DNA from: Calonectria ilicicola
Lineage: Eukaryota > Ascomycota > Sordariomycetes > Hypocreales > Nectriaceae
DNA length: 64,000 nucleotides
Direction of reading: 5' to 3'
Assembly (NCBI GenBank): GCA_020809705.1
Contig: CP085826.1
Location: 6,014,001 to 6,078,000 of the forward strand
The notes under the pieces were generated by a model, which did not search any database, was not told the origin of the DNA, and saw nothing but the letters and a program-made list of their open reading frames with translations. Made by a program: the position numbers and the translations under genes. This document shows, piece after piece, positions 1 to 12,053 of the stretch; positions within the stretch are counted from its first letter, which is position 1; each line of letters starts with the position of its first letter.

Positions 1-86
1 ATTATGAAAATGGACAGAAACGCTACCCCAAGAAGAGTGCTCAGCACCTCGCACCTCTCTTTGAGAGCTTGATAAAGAAAGAGTAA
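1..86 (+). CDS. possible 3' end of an unidentified gene
   Basis: The frame starting at base 3 is open from the window edge and ends at TAA (84-86), giving 27 codons rich in Lys, Leu and Pro with ordinary coding-like composition. It would be the last part of a plus-strand gene that lies left of the window and converges on the RCH1-type gene. The stretch is too short to name a family and could be chance. Only the open frame and the stop are seen; that it is coding is inference. Confidence 0.3.
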   Translation, partial: YENGQKRYPKKSAQHLAPLFESLIKKE

Positions 87-346
87 CTTTGCCATACATG
101 GGAAATGCATGATGGATGACCAGTCCTGTTGGATATTGCGAGAATGCAATGCCAGTACAGTTGATGTCCAAAATTTGGGACAGTGAGTGCTTCATGCAAG
201 ACCAGGGATTTTATATAACGAATGGTGATTGATCAATGTTTTTGTGGATATATTTGGTACTATTGTTGATGCTTTTTATCCGTTTGCTTAAGCATTGTCT
301 ACTCGGCCTCCAATTATTCAACCCCTCTTTTTTAGTTAGTACATTA

Positions 347-1975
347 TTAAATGCGATTGTCTGTTGTATGTGTCGCTTTTTCGTCGCCTTCATTCTGGCC
401 GGTGAATTGTTCGCTTTCCTCTTCTACCATGTCTCCTTGTCTGGTATCGTCTTCTGTTTCATCTTCGTGCTCCTTTTGGCCTCTTCGCATATACCACCTG
501 AAGAAATATACAAGTATTTGTGCCATAAACACCTGCTCTATTGTGTATAACAGCACAGGAATTTGGATATAAGCACGCGTCAGGTCATCTGCCCGAGCCC
601 ACATAGCACTCGCCAACGGAATTCCGAGGCTGGTCGTCTTTGCAGCACCACAGAAACACACAGCAATAGTCTGCTCTTTGGACATGCGATACGGTCGTAG
701 GGCGCGTGGGAGAAGTCGGCCCAGGCGAGATGACGACACCTTGTCAACAAGGCTTTGCGGCGGCCGAGCAGTGTAGAAACAAATGACAGTGAAGACAAAG
801 TATAGCGCAATGTTCATGAACACGTCGAATAGGATATTGCTTGTCGATAGTTTAAACAAGGCGCCGGTGCCAAAGGCTCCTGAGAAAGTGGTCCACACAA
901 GCAACGCGAGACAAAGAGTTGACACTTTAGCGAGCTTAAGCGTGTTAAGAACCTTGAGTGTCTTGTCTTCCCAACGCCAACGCACAGCCTGTCCAACGGC
1001 AAGAGGGAGTACCACGCTAAGGCCGAGCTGCTTGGCGACATCAGCGTACATGTGGCCGAGAGAGCTTGGGCTCGCAGGTCGCCAGTGCTCAAACTCCTTG
1101 CCCGAGGGAAAGAAGCCGTAGATTAGCAGCGGTGATAGGAAAGAGCCTGCAACATTGCCAATTACGACGGAAATAATGGCTGCAGCATCATCGCCGCCAG
1201 AGTTTCGCGTCATGACAACATTGGAGGCAATGGTTGTGGGGATGCAGGCTGTTGTTAATAAGCCAATGATGATTGGGGGTGATGGTGTTTGAGATTTGAG
1301 ACAACCAGCTGCGATGGAGATGTGAATGACGGCTAAAGGTCACACATCCAGTCTTCATGTTAGCTGATACTTCAGGAGCTCAATCATCGTCAAGTTATTC
1401 TTGCGAAGTGGTTGATTCAATAATAATAACGACAACAACGTACCAAGAATAATAGCCGGGATAACGGCGAAGCTAATTCCCTGCACAATTATGTGCAGCC
1501 GCCAATTCGTGACATTCTTCTTTAATTTCTGTGGGGAGAGCTGCAGCCCGCTCACAAGGAAGATGAAAGCTACGGCCCCATAGAGGATACTATACTCGGA
1601 CCGGATGACACCGCCATGTTGCGCAACGGCTAAGAACAAAACGCGGTTAGTTTCCAAGACGCCGCAGGTGATATCACTCCACCAATTTTTTTTTTCTCTT
1701 AATCATTCATCTCGCTTATTCCCCGCGAACCCTGGACTCGGGAAATCCTTGGGGCGAGAGAGAACATCAGAATAAAATTGGGTGTAGAGCGATAAGGAAA
1801 ACAAGGCAAAAGGAAAAAAAGAGAGAGCGTACATACACGGGAAGAAGTACCCCAGGACGCAGGCAATGGCAAATGCAATAATTAGATACTGGGCAAGGAT
1901 CAGCTTGGCCGCCTTCTTCGCCCAGACTACCGCCGTCGACGGTGCAGACGTTTCCGGACTCTCTCGACTGGCCAT
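347..1975 (-). CDS. RCH1: RCH1/SLC10A7-type solute carrier (bile acid:sodium symporter-like fold)
   Basis: Coding is complement(join(347..1332,1444..1629,1837..1975)), 436 aa. Introns have donors GTATGT and GTACGT and acceptors TTAG, the second with a GCTAAC branch site. About ten hydrophobic segments fill residues 25-370. The family signature [16 protein letters not shown] lies at residues 141-156, starting at the third exon's early part. Length matches yeast Rch1 (about 434 aa), a plasma-membrane protein that limits calcium uptake; the human relative is SLC10A7. The C-terminal tail (last about 45 residues) is strongly acidic and polar, so probably a cytosolic regulatory tail. Start ATG at 1975 gives a short polar N-terminus before the first helix. 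The family call is firm; a calcium role is inferred from yeast. Confidence 0.9.
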
Positions 1976-2740
1976 GGCTGCAAAGACGTCATAATGGACA
2001 ATCCGAAAGGGAAAAAAAAAAAAAAAAAGAAGAAGAGAAGGGGGAAAAGAGAGGTCAACAGGGAAGATGGATCAAGAAAAAAGGTGAGCGAGTAACATCG
2101 GTGGAATGGCCGATCGGAGCCATGCCGGTGCCGACGTCAATGTTGGGAGAAGCGGCGGCGGGTTGCTGCAGCCGGTTTATTGCCGCGCATTGCGTCAAAC
2201 CAAGTTGGTGTGGTGCAGTCAGTCAGTCAGTTTGCCAAGTTTGAGCGGAGGAATCTAAGGCCGCCTTCTGTATCTATTCTCCACAGATTGATTGCACCGA
2301 GACGTGAGCGACGGCAGAGCAAAAGTAGCAACAATGAAGGCGAGAAAAACAATTAAAGATTTTTTAAACTACTAGTAGTATAATAAGCATTATTTCTCTC
2401 GTCCCGGCAAATCCAACGCCGCCGCCTTCCCTTCTAACCGCATACACCAAAAATACCCAAAAACTTCAGTCCATCTTCGACAAATGGAAGAGGGAGACGA
2501 CACGCTCATACAAGACAGAGAACCGAAAAACGCCATGCCATGGTTGGTGGTATCAATAATGAAAGCAAACGAGGCGGAACCCGAGAGGGCCACTGGGATG
2601 TGAGAGTTGTGAATCAGGAGAGGCTTCTTTGGTGAGGAAGCTGGCTCATTGGTAATCGAGGGGGGGTGTTTCTTTTCGTAACGGTGCAACCACCAAGGAT
2701 AGCATCAACCATCCATACAAAACCACGCTGTGTTGAACAA
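1976..2740. other. intergenic: upstream of RCH1-type gene, downstream of ERF4
   Basis: No gene is seen. The stretch next to the RCH1 start holds a long A-run then a purine-rich tract (about 2009-2065). Four CAGT units lie at 2216-2231. The far end (about 2350-2395) is AT-rich and should be the ERF4 3' untranslated region. Confidence 0.6.
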
Positions 2741-4669
2741 TCACAGAGTGAGGATTGGTGGCAGTGGATCCAAAGGCAGTGCTGTCCTTGAATCCCCAGC
2801 ATGAGTGCTTGGTGCAGGGGCAATCTCCGGATCGGGGATTTGGATGTCCAGCTAGAGGCTTTTGTTAGTTGTCATTCCACACAAATACAAAGGGAGCGGC
2901 TATGCTTACAGTCATGTACCCTGTCCTACGAAGAGGTACAATCTTGGGTGCCGTCATTCCATCTTCAGATCCGACCGTCTTCTCCATCTCTAGATTCCAC
3001 TTCTCAATCCACCTCTCCAGGTTGCTTAGTCTCGACTTGATGCCAGTGAGACCAAAGTCGTCCCAGAGCCATCCCGTCACAAGGCCAAGCACGTTATCTA
3101 CAATGTTTCGCCATGCATATGGATTGAAGGCAGGGATCAGCTCGCTATTAAGCTTTTCGATCACGCGACGGAACTCGGGTTCTGACAGACCTGCAGGGTC
3201 AAGGATCTCAGGGTACAGATTGGAGAATGTCGGTGCCAAATCGCCCTCCAATAACCAATCTCTTCGAACCCGGATGATGCGAGTGCTGGTGTATTCTAGA
3301 GAGTCAACAGGCACGTGAGGATTCAGATGAGGATAGCACGGGTGCTGAGGACCCCATTCCCCGGCCGCGTCTGGCTCGACTTCTTCACCCATAATGGAGG
3401 AATCTGTCGAGGACAGAGCGGATCCAATACCGTCACCAGCAGACACATTTGAGTATCTTGGCTCGAGAATCGCCGGGCCCTGCTCCAAATCTGGGGAGAA
3501 TGTCTCCACCGCAGTGTCCTGGGCAGTCATGATGGCTCTTCCCTTGCCCTTGTCAAGCTTGATTGGTATCTCGTGAGATTCACTGTCCTGGCGGCTAGGC
3601 GGTCCAAACTCCGATGCAGTCGGGGAGCCAAGGGCGACGCGAGCCCGCTCTAGATCGTAAGAGGGTCGGACGGAGTTTGGCAGGCTCACACGATTGTCAC
3701 TGCTCCCTTGACGCTCAACCTGTAGACTGGCACGAGTAGAGCCGGAATGTCGAGTCTGGCGTTGTTCGGGAAGGGTGAGAAGCGGATAGTTGAGGCCGCC
3801 GTTCTTTGTTTGATCAGACTTGAGATTTGAATCGTCGAAAGTAGGGTGCTTCAGAGGAACAGCAGGGGGCGGTGGAGTTGAAGTTCGGCGCTTCCGAGCT
3901 GTGTGCGGACGAGGTGTCGAGTTTGTGGGATTCCAAAGACGTGCAGCGGAGAGTCGACGGACGTGACGTAAAGCCGGGCCGGCCGCACGGGGTCTAAATG
4001 GCGATAGAGTAAAGGCGGACTGATCGTGATATCGACCAGGTGGGTAGTTCAGTCGTGCGGGCTCGGGACGACGATGCACGGTCGCATTCAAGTCTAGGGG
4101 GGCCGGTGTGGTTGAGGGGGGAACTCGAGATGGTGCAGAATCCGTGGGAAACACGCTGTCGGCACGGCCGCCGGGACGACCGTGCTGTAGGAATATGGCT
4201 GATTTCCTGATCTCACGTGAACGTGAGCGAGGTGCCTCGACGATAAGCGAGGGCTACGGGAGGACACACGGGGTTGTCGTGGGTGCGGCACAAAGAATGG
4301 GGTTTTGAATGGAATGCGATGGAGATGACGATCGGTCGCGTGTCGAGGGTCGGGAATGGCCGGAGAAGGGTTCGAGGGGACCGCGACGAGCCCAGAGAGG
4401 GCGTTGCAGGAGGCGGAGGGGGATGGCTTGTCGGTATTTGCGTTCGGGCAGCAAGAACAAATTTTGATGTTGTCGTCCCTGAGGCGCAAAGGAAACAGCA
4501 AGGAGTCGAAGCCAAGGTTACACGACGAGTTGACCGGGCGGAAGTGGTCGAGGTGTGCTGACCAATGACAAGGCGAGATGTCGGTAGTGTCGTCGGCCAG
4601 GGGCGTAACCCAAACGGGTTTAGTGGGCGAGGGGCTGCTGCTGGATGCCGACGCCCTGGAGGCCAGCAT
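2741..4669 (-). CDS. ERF4: Erf4/Golgin-A7 family palmitoyltransferase subunit (N-terminus unresolved)
   Basis: Two parts are secure: a last exon 2741..2851 (36 codons plus stop) and a main exon from 2910 upstream to about 4251, joined over a 58-nt intron (donor GTAAGC, branch CTAAC, acceptor CTCTAG). The C-terminal 170 residues are the Erf4/Golgin-A7 domain, with the conserved IRVRRDWLLEGDLAPTF stretch, an LVTGWLWDDFG segment and GYMTLDIQIPDP created exactly by the splice. Erf4 stabilises the DHHC enzyme Erf2, which palmitoylates Ras at the ER. The middle of the protein is low-complexity and Pro/Ser/Arg-rich. Upstream, the likely start ATG at 4669 lies in a different frame (about 4180-4669), and the main frame is closed by a stop at 4254-4256. 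No strong donor links the two, so the true 5' structure is unknown. Confidence 0.85.
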
Positions 4670-5084
4670 TCTCAACGGCCAAAAGGGCGCTGAAGAGCGC
4701 GGCGCAGATGCTGAAAGAGTCGCCTGTCCGAGACGGCACAGGCTCCTCTGGCAGCGTCTTCAGAAATGCTATTCACGGCTTAATAGCGAAGGCAGGCGTG
4801 CATGGGTGAAGATGAAGGAGCGCGGAAAGATGATGAGCTGGAATATTCTGGCTGACTTCTGGTGAGAGCGACGAGGGCTTCAGGCTCTTGTATGGTCCTG
4901 CTGCTGTCGTTTCTTTTTTTTTTCCCTCTGGATGGCCACGTAGAGCCAAATTCGGCTTGACTGGATTTCGATCGCCGACTGGCTGGCGCACTCAAGCGGC
5001 TTTGGACGGGGATTGGAGGAATGGCGTCAGACAACGGGAGACAGCCCGGATTAGTCGATGTCCCCAGAGAAAAGAAAAAAAATG

Positions 5085-5111
5085 TTAATAATAATAATGA
5101 TAATAATAATG
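5085..5111. repeat. AAT microsatellite
   Basis: Imperfect trinucleotide run of ATA/AAT units, interrupted by one TGA unit, just after an A-rich stretch. Likely polymorphic; no coding role. Confidence 0.85.
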
Positions 5112-5594
5112 GTCGCACCCCGAGAATGAGAGATGATTAGATGAAAGAGCGAAGGAATGACGAGACGTTTTGCCGGACCCTTCCGGAACAGAGGGTAGAA
5201 GGGAGGGAAAACCCGACGAGACAAGACCAGGCAATGCGAAACGAGGCCGAGGCAAGACGAGGGGGAAGGGGGCCGACGGCTGCACGAGAGTGTTTCAATA
5301 TATTCGCACCAGTGGCCGTCTCACCCAGACGAGCCTGTTCATGCGCAGATGCACAAATTTTTCCAACCTGTCTTGCACGGGGGCGGGCTCCTTTTGACTA
5401 GGAGCAGAATTGGTGCCCGTTCCCCGTCTATCCGGAATCTGAGGAATCGTCAACGGGGCGGACAAGCCACACCCTTGGTTTACCACGCGACCGGTTCACC
5501 TAGGGGCCATGACTCGTCTTGTCGAAGCGGGCTCCCTGGGGATATCCAGGCTGGCCCCTCTGCGCACTCATTTCCTGGCGCATTCTGAGCGCAT

Positions 5595-5627
5595 GCGCTG
5601 CCCTGCGCTGCCCTTGCGCTGCCCTGC
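5595..5627. repeat. three tandem copies of GCGCTGCCCT
   Basis: A 10-11 nt unit is repeated three times with one extra T in the last spacer. It lies in non-coding DNA and has no recognised function. Confidence 0.8.
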
Positions 5628-7238
5628 TTTTTTCCATTCCCTACAGGCTTGGGCCTTGTGAGGCTCATCATTCAGGGCGAGCGGTGAGTGCCTCGATATA
5701 CTTGCATCCCTGTCTGTGCGCGGACCTGCATAAGGGTAATATAAAAGTACGGAGAATAATAGTCCAGTCTTTAAGAGTCCAGGAAGGGGGTACCTTTCCA
5801 CACTGAATTGAACAGTGGCAAGTCCAGTCCCCTGCCACGAGCTTCTGCACTAGGAGGGCTTCTGCACGTATCGTCCACGGGGGACATCAGATGAACACCC
5901 TGCAGTGTGTAGCGCTGCTGCAGGAGGATTCTCTCAAGCTAGGGCCATCATAGTAACCGCCGAGTATCACCCACGACTGTGTGTGGGTGACGTGTGTATG
6001 AGTGTGTGTGTTAGCCACAATATATCGCCAAAAATTCAAATAGTTGGTCAATGTGTCTGCGCATACGGATGACACTTTTCTCCGGCAATTAATTGAACCC
6101 TTTTGACAGGTTGACAGTCTCATGGGGGTGGTGTGGCGATCTCCAGGGTTGCGATCCGGCCGGGAGCCAGCGCAAGGGGCAGCGATCAGACCTCAGAGGT
6201 GCATTTTTCAATCTAGGTGGACAATTGCAATCACCAACCCCGAATCTCTTCCTGCTGCCTGCCGCCTACCCGGTTCAGGAAAGCCTCCCAACCAGGAATG
6301 ACATCATGCAAATCCAAATTGCATTTCAGCTGCCGCTAGGGTCAAGGCTCTAAATCCTACAACCCGATTCCGTTGTAACCCCGTGGAGTCGGGGAATATC
6401 ATGGCCCCTTCCACCACCCCACCCTATACCCAAACTCCGAGTGAATGGTCAAGCTGAATACGACGAGTCAAGAGACAATTGCTTTGCCACCAAGCCTCAC
6501 GCCACTTTGATTGAACACGGCACTGGATTATTGCTCATTGTGATCAGTTGTTTGACACCTTCTTGTGCGGTAGCTGTAGCCGTGGCCATTTTTCAATGTG
6601 ACAATATTTTTGGGCTCTTCTCGTTTTCGTATACGTCGTGACAAGTGAATACACGTTCATACCGCTAGGCAGACAGCACGCAAAAGAGCAACCCTAAAAA
6701 CAGCACCCGTTGCACGTCGTGCATTGGAGGCCAGACAAAACCGGCATTTCCATCCCCAATGAATTACAAGTCTTCGTCACGGTCAGCATCACATCACAAA
6801 CCTAGCATTACGCCCCAAATAAATTTTGTATTGTGATACTTTGGATACAAGATCGAGGCGCTCGTATCCAGCAGCTCCTCTCGCATCAATACATTAACAA
6901 GGCACCATCACCACTACAATGGCAAGAAACTGTAAACACGCCCCCTTCTATTCGCAGCCAAGCGCTGTGCTCATCACAACCCTCGCATGCAAGTGAGACC
7001 GGTAATCGAGCGGGCCGTGACGTCGATGGGAGCACTGCCAATCACCATCACGTCTCGGGCGGCTACCCCTCAGCTTCACATTCCACCTGCTTTCGCCTCC
7101 CCCAATTCACCTTTCCCTTCTCGTCGCGTGACCTGGCGCCGTGCCGCTGCTCTACATCCAACCGTGGCCTTCTTCTATCCTACCCTCTGACTGCCCTGCA
7201 ACGCGGCGTAGATCGTATTGTCACGGCACTCTCACACC

Positions 7239-8776
7239 ATGGACGACAATCCGACCCCGGGCTCTGCCCGGCACAGACCCGCTGCGTCGGCCGTCAGCTC
7301 CGGCGTCAGCGGCCCGCTGCCGGGTTCCCTTCGGCGCGTCTTCACGGCTGCGTCTGCGATGGATGACGTACGTCGCTCTCGCATCTCCGCGCAGGCACCA
7401 CACAGTCCCTTTGCGACGGAGGGTTCGTCGCCTTCCGGGGAGGCCCCTCCTCGCCGCAGCTCCAACTTCTCCGAGTACAGCCTCAGCGAGGCTCGCGACC
7501 TGCTGAATCCTAAGCCCACCATCGGCAACCCCATTGACCGACATATTGATGGCGACTCGTCATCGCTTGCGTCTCTGTCCCTAGCGTTCGCCCTCCTACC
7601 CGCTCTCGCAGGCGCGCTGTTCAAGAATGGCAACGCTGTTGTTACGGATGTCATGCTTCTGGGTCTCGCTGGGGTATTTCTGCACTGGTCCGTGACACAG
7701 CCATGGTGAGTTGGATCAACAACGTACTATTTTCGGGATTGAGAAGATCATAACCGGGGTTGCATAGGGCTTGGTATCACTCCGCCCACGAGGTCCGCAT
7801 CCATCGCAGAGAAAGCATGGACATAGCCATCGAAGACGACAGCGATGTCGACTCTGCTGCCACAGCTCCGGCCCACCACTCCCTCGACAATGTTCCCGAA
7901 GATCAAACAACGCAGCATGGGGCCGATGACAAGTCAGACAAGAAGCGGCCAACAGAGCAGCAGGAGTCAGCCCAGGCGGAGCTGTATGTTTACGAGGTCC
8001 TGGCCCTTCTGGCCTGCTTCATCCTCCCGCTCATGGGAGCTTACCTTTTGCATACCATCCGATCACAACTCAGCAGACCATCTGAAGGTCTCGTTTCCAA
8101 TTATAACCTCACTATATTCTTGCTTGTTTCAGAACTTCGTGTATTTTCACACATGATAAAGTTGGTCCAATCCCGGACTCTCCACTTACAACGTATCGTG
8201 CAGGGGAATCCCGTCAGCTTCACGACAACACATACTGCAGAACAACTGGAGACGGTTCTCACGCGGCTGGAACGTCTCGAATCACGCCTCGCCGGCGGAG
8301 AAAGCACAACCGTGCAGACGGCAAAATTCGAGCTAGTCAAGGCGTCGCAGGAGAACGCCATTGCTCGAGATGTTCGAAATGCTATCCAACCGGAGCTTGA
8401 CGCCCTCAATAGAGCAGTGCGCCGGTATGAGAAGAAAGCCACATTGCTTCAGTTTCAGACAGAATCCCGCTTCGCCAGCATCGGTGAGAGACTTGACGAC
8501 GCCATAGCGCTGGCTGCGAGCGCCGCAAAGAACAGCGCATCACACAAAAATGTGTTCGGATGGATCCTCGAGTCCCTCACCGCCCTGGCCCTCTTGCCTT
8601 TCAAGACCTTGCTGAGGATCTTGCTGCTGCCACTTAGCACACTTCTAGCACTCGCCAATAAAAACAAGAAGAAGGGATCCTCGTCAAGAATGTCCCGCAG
8701 CACCCGCAACGGAAAGACGGGCATGCAAGCAAGATACAGTGGGGACAGGGTGCCAACACGAGTTTCAAAAAGATAG
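7239..8776 (+). CDS. conserved fungal multi-pass membrane protein with coiled coil, function unknown
   Basis: Coding is join(7239..7705,7768..8776), 491 aa. The ATG sits in a good context (CACACCATGG). The intron has donor GTGAGT and acceptor ATAG, and the split Trp codon restores the frame. Residues 1-105 are Ser/Pro/Arg-rich and probably cytosolic. Hydrophobic segments lie near 111-128, 137-155, 229-253 and 266-288, and a further amphipathic or membrane stretch near 424-455. Residues about 295-420 are charged and heptad-like, consistent with a coiled coil. The tail is basic (KNKKKGSSSR onward). I remember this as a conserved uncharacterised filamentous-fungal protein type but cannot assign a function. 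A possible membrane tether or organelle-contact role is only a guess from the layout. Confidence 0.8.
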
Positions 8777-9973
8777 CCGCCACCTGTTTCCCCAATTCAA
8801 ATACTAGATAATACCCCTGCTGGGTCTAAAATGTATTTTTATATGTCGCGGCCCCCTCAAACCAAAAAAAAGGCTCTATGATAGATATTGTTCCCGGGAT
8901 GATGGCTTGGTTGATGGAGGGGGAGATGCTTTCTTGCTATGGACTGGGTTCCCCGGATAATTAATCTTTTTTGTTAATTGCCATTTCTTTGTACATGCCC
9001 CTGAACTCATTATGACGTGGGTATTTGAATGAATATGAATTTGCCCTGAGGTGCGGTTGCTCCGGTTCCGCTACCGAGAGAGCGATAGCTGCTGAATTAA
9101 ACGCTGACTCCCACTTGGGCCCATTTCCCCGGAGCGGGACAGCTAAAAGTTTGGACGACTTGCATGAATTATTTCTCTTGTCTCAGTTGACTTACTGTAG
9201 CGTCGGCTCTTTTTTTTTTGTTTGTTTTATTCCGCCAGCTCAATCAGCCGCACGGCATGTCCGCTAGCGAGAGTCAACGCCAACCAGCATGTTTCGAATT
9301 GACCACCTTGGTATAGCTAGGCTTGTCGTCGTTTTTCGGTCTGTGCTAGGTGGGGAGGTGGATGTCACTCGGGCTTGCTAAATCCAGGTCCCAGAAGCGT
9401 AATAATATGCCGTGTTATTGACTCTGAGTGAACCTCTTGCGCAGTGACACGCTGAACGGAAGTAGGAGTAGTCCGGCGTACCGCAACCAATGAGTCCAAA
9501 AAAAGATCGATCCCGATCGAGCCACCCCTGCAAGTGAGGTCATCCGAAGCACATGGGTTGGAGGATCTTCCTCCCCAGAGTATCGTATTTCGACCACGTC
9601 CTCATACTGTACATACTGTAGGTTCCGTACTCGTGTGCCCTGTAAGCCCCCAAAACCTTGAATGTAACGCGCATGGCCTCTAAATTACAATGGCTTTGTG
9701 AGATGACGAAGAGATGACGGGTGCACCTCTCTTTTCGGGAAGAGTGCTACCAAGCTGCAGATATTACCCGGCGATCTCGGAGGGAGTCACCTTGACAGAG
9801 CAAAGCAGAAAAAGCGTTTATGGGAAACCGAGTGGATCATAGTGACCCGTCATCACCTCATCTCTATCCACTTCGCAGTCCTGCCCGTTTCTGGTGCGGC
9901 GCACCATCGCAGTGTAGGCTACCGCTAGGCTTGTGTACGCGAGGGAGAGAGGACGTGAGATGAGAAGAGGCAC

Positions 9974-10002
9974 CGCCATCGCCAGCGCCAGCGCCAGCGC
10001 CA
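9974..10002. repeat. GCCAGC hexanucleotide repeat
   Basis: A GCCATC unit is followed by about four GCCAGC units in non-coding DNA. Confidence 0.85.
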
Positions 10003-10757
10003 GATATTACCATACACCTCTTTTAGGCTCATGCGCTGGAGCCAATTGGGCAGGGCTAGCTGGTCCGACTGCATAAAATCCTGTATGCAGGAGAGGAGGG
10101 CTTGGGGATGTTGGGCATTCCAGCCCCACGCGAAAACAGCGGCAGAGCGGCTCTCGGATCAATTGACAAGGGGCGTGGGATGCGCGCATTTTCTCATTTG
10201 GACTGGACTAATGATCTTCCCGTGACGAGATAGGCGAGAGCAGACATGGGAAACAGGGCGTAGGGATTGGGGATAGGGTTGAGTTCGGATGACTTTGTTC
10301 GCAAACGCTCCCAAAAGACGCGTCGTTGGCCAAGAATGGGTGGGTCTGCAATCTCAAACGCGTCGGTGAGGCTGCTCTGGTGCGGCCGAGTAATAGCGCA
10401 AGGCCCCAGGAGGCTAGAAATCCCAATTGACAAGTCGCCTGCGGTACCTCTGCGCTGGAGACAACGTGAACCGTGGAGCCAACGAGATCCGGATGCCCCA
10501 TTTGTGCCGCGAGACAAGACACTGCAGTACTGCATGCAGGTCTCGGCCTCGATGGGTGTAGTGGCCTCGCGCGGGGCACCTGTTTAATGAGTTGGCGAGG
10601 CCGATGTGGATGGGCGCTAGGCACAATCGAACATTTGATGGGTGGGCGCTGGCTATGGCTGGTTGGAGTTCCTGATCACTGTGCCGCTAGGGCCACTAGC
10701 CTCGCATCAGAAAAAAAAATCGAGTTGCAAATCCTCAGCCCATCACGGCTCCGGTTG

Positions 10758-10792
10758 GCATGGACATGGACATGGACATGGTCATGGCATGG
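10758..10792. repeat. CATGGA hexanucleotide repeat
   Basis: Three clean CATGGA units are followed by degenerate copies. The unit is partly palindromic (CATG). It is non-coding as far as I can tell. Confidence 0.85.
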
Positions 10793-11755
10793 ACTGCTGT
10801 GCTGGAGTTGCATCCGGGCGAGGATGCTCGTCCGCGGATGCAGTGATAAGGGGAAATTCCACGCTGTATCGCATGGAAATGGCGAGAGCGGTAGAAACTA
10901 GAAAACGGCGAGAGTCCTAGGGACTCAAACATCGGAGCACGGAGCATGGAGCGTGGGGCACGGAGCAGCAGAGCACTCACAATGAGACCGGGGGAGGCGG
11001 GCTGATTTTCGAGTGTGGAGGGCCATACAAGTTGAAGCGGTGATGGATGACGGTGTGCATTGTCACGCGTTTGCCAAGCGAGGGTCTGGATGCGAACCAA
11101 GCTGAACAGGACACAACAACCAGTGGACAGGCAGATGTAGGAATATGTGGCTGGAAATATAATGCGCCATGTTGATGTTTGGGTTACAACGGCGCCGCGA
11201 CCAAATGTAGATCAGGGAGCGATGGCTGAGGCGGTCGGTTGAAGTTCCAGGGAGGAGGGAATAAGCAAAGCGAGACAGGAAAAAGGAAGTGTAAGAAGGC
11301 TATCTGGATCGATTGGCTAGTTGGGGGTGGGCGGGCAGTCCACGAGCAACAACACAACCTCCGTACAGCTCTTCCCAAAAAGAGACGGCTAGTCTATCCG
11401 TTAGTTAGATGGACTTTGGTAGACCCGGAAGCATAGACCAGCCCAGACTGACATCTGTAGTCCGTAGACCAGGATTTTTTTTCTTGACTTTATTCGGCCT
11501 CGAAACACTGCAAGACAGAGGTTGACGTAGAGGAAGAAACACCCCAAAACACCCCAGGCGCATGCACATCCACCCTTTCATTCAGCTTTCGTCCAGACAA
11601 ACGTATCAGATGAGGGGGTGGGGAGAGTGTAGCGTGGATCCCTGGGGGGGGGGCTTGATGGCGATTACTGGGCGATTACTGAGGCGGTGCACTTCAAAGC
11701 ACGTCGATTTGGCCCGCGCGCATTAAAGTCTCGACCAGGGGCGGGAACGGCTCAG

Positions 11756-11771
11756 CAGTCAGTCAGTCAGT
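11756..11771. repeat. CAGT x4, matching the tract at 2216-2231
   Basis: Four CAGT units are preceded by G and followed by TT, giving the same 19 bases as at 2215-2233. Loose ACTG/GACTGACGG motifs continue to about 11822. Confidence 0.8.
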
Positions 11772-12015
11772 TTCGATCGAGGAGCCTAGAAAAAATGGAC
11801 TGACGGGGACTGACTGGGACTGGCACAGACTCGCAAGCGGAACCTCGGTGGCCCATCTTGTGGGCGCAACCGCCAGCGCCGTGAAAAAAAGATTTTAAAA
11901 TTAGACACATATGTGCGCGGTACTCAGATGGTTGAGTGTTTAAGCTGAGACAGGACCATCAGGGATTGCGAGTCTTAGGACTTGGGAATACCTAGAGCAC
12001 TGGGGCTGGTTGCAG

Positions 12016-12053
12016 TGAGCGGGTGAGTGAGCGAGTGAGTGAGTGAGTGAGTG
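12016..12053. repeat. GAGT/GAGC tetranucleotide repeat
   Basis: About nine tandem GTGA-type units, mostly GAGT with two GAGC/GCGA variants, in non-coding DNA. Confidence 0.85.

Larger units (their letters stand above)
4670..7238. other. gene-free interval between divergent genes
   Basis: No convincing gene; short open frames here lack family features or splice support. It should hold promoters and leaders of the ERF4 (-) and 7239 (+) genes. Simple-sequence tracts are listed separately: an AAT run near 5086-5110, three copies of a GCGCTGCCCT unit (5595-5627) and a GT-rich tract (5980-6012). Confidence 0.6.

Noticed and set aside
8050..8126. Possible intron in the 7239 gene ending at the TTTCAG near 8126
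   Set aside because: The stretch reads as a membrane helix (NYNLTIFLLVSELR) that fits the flanking protein, and no good donor is present.
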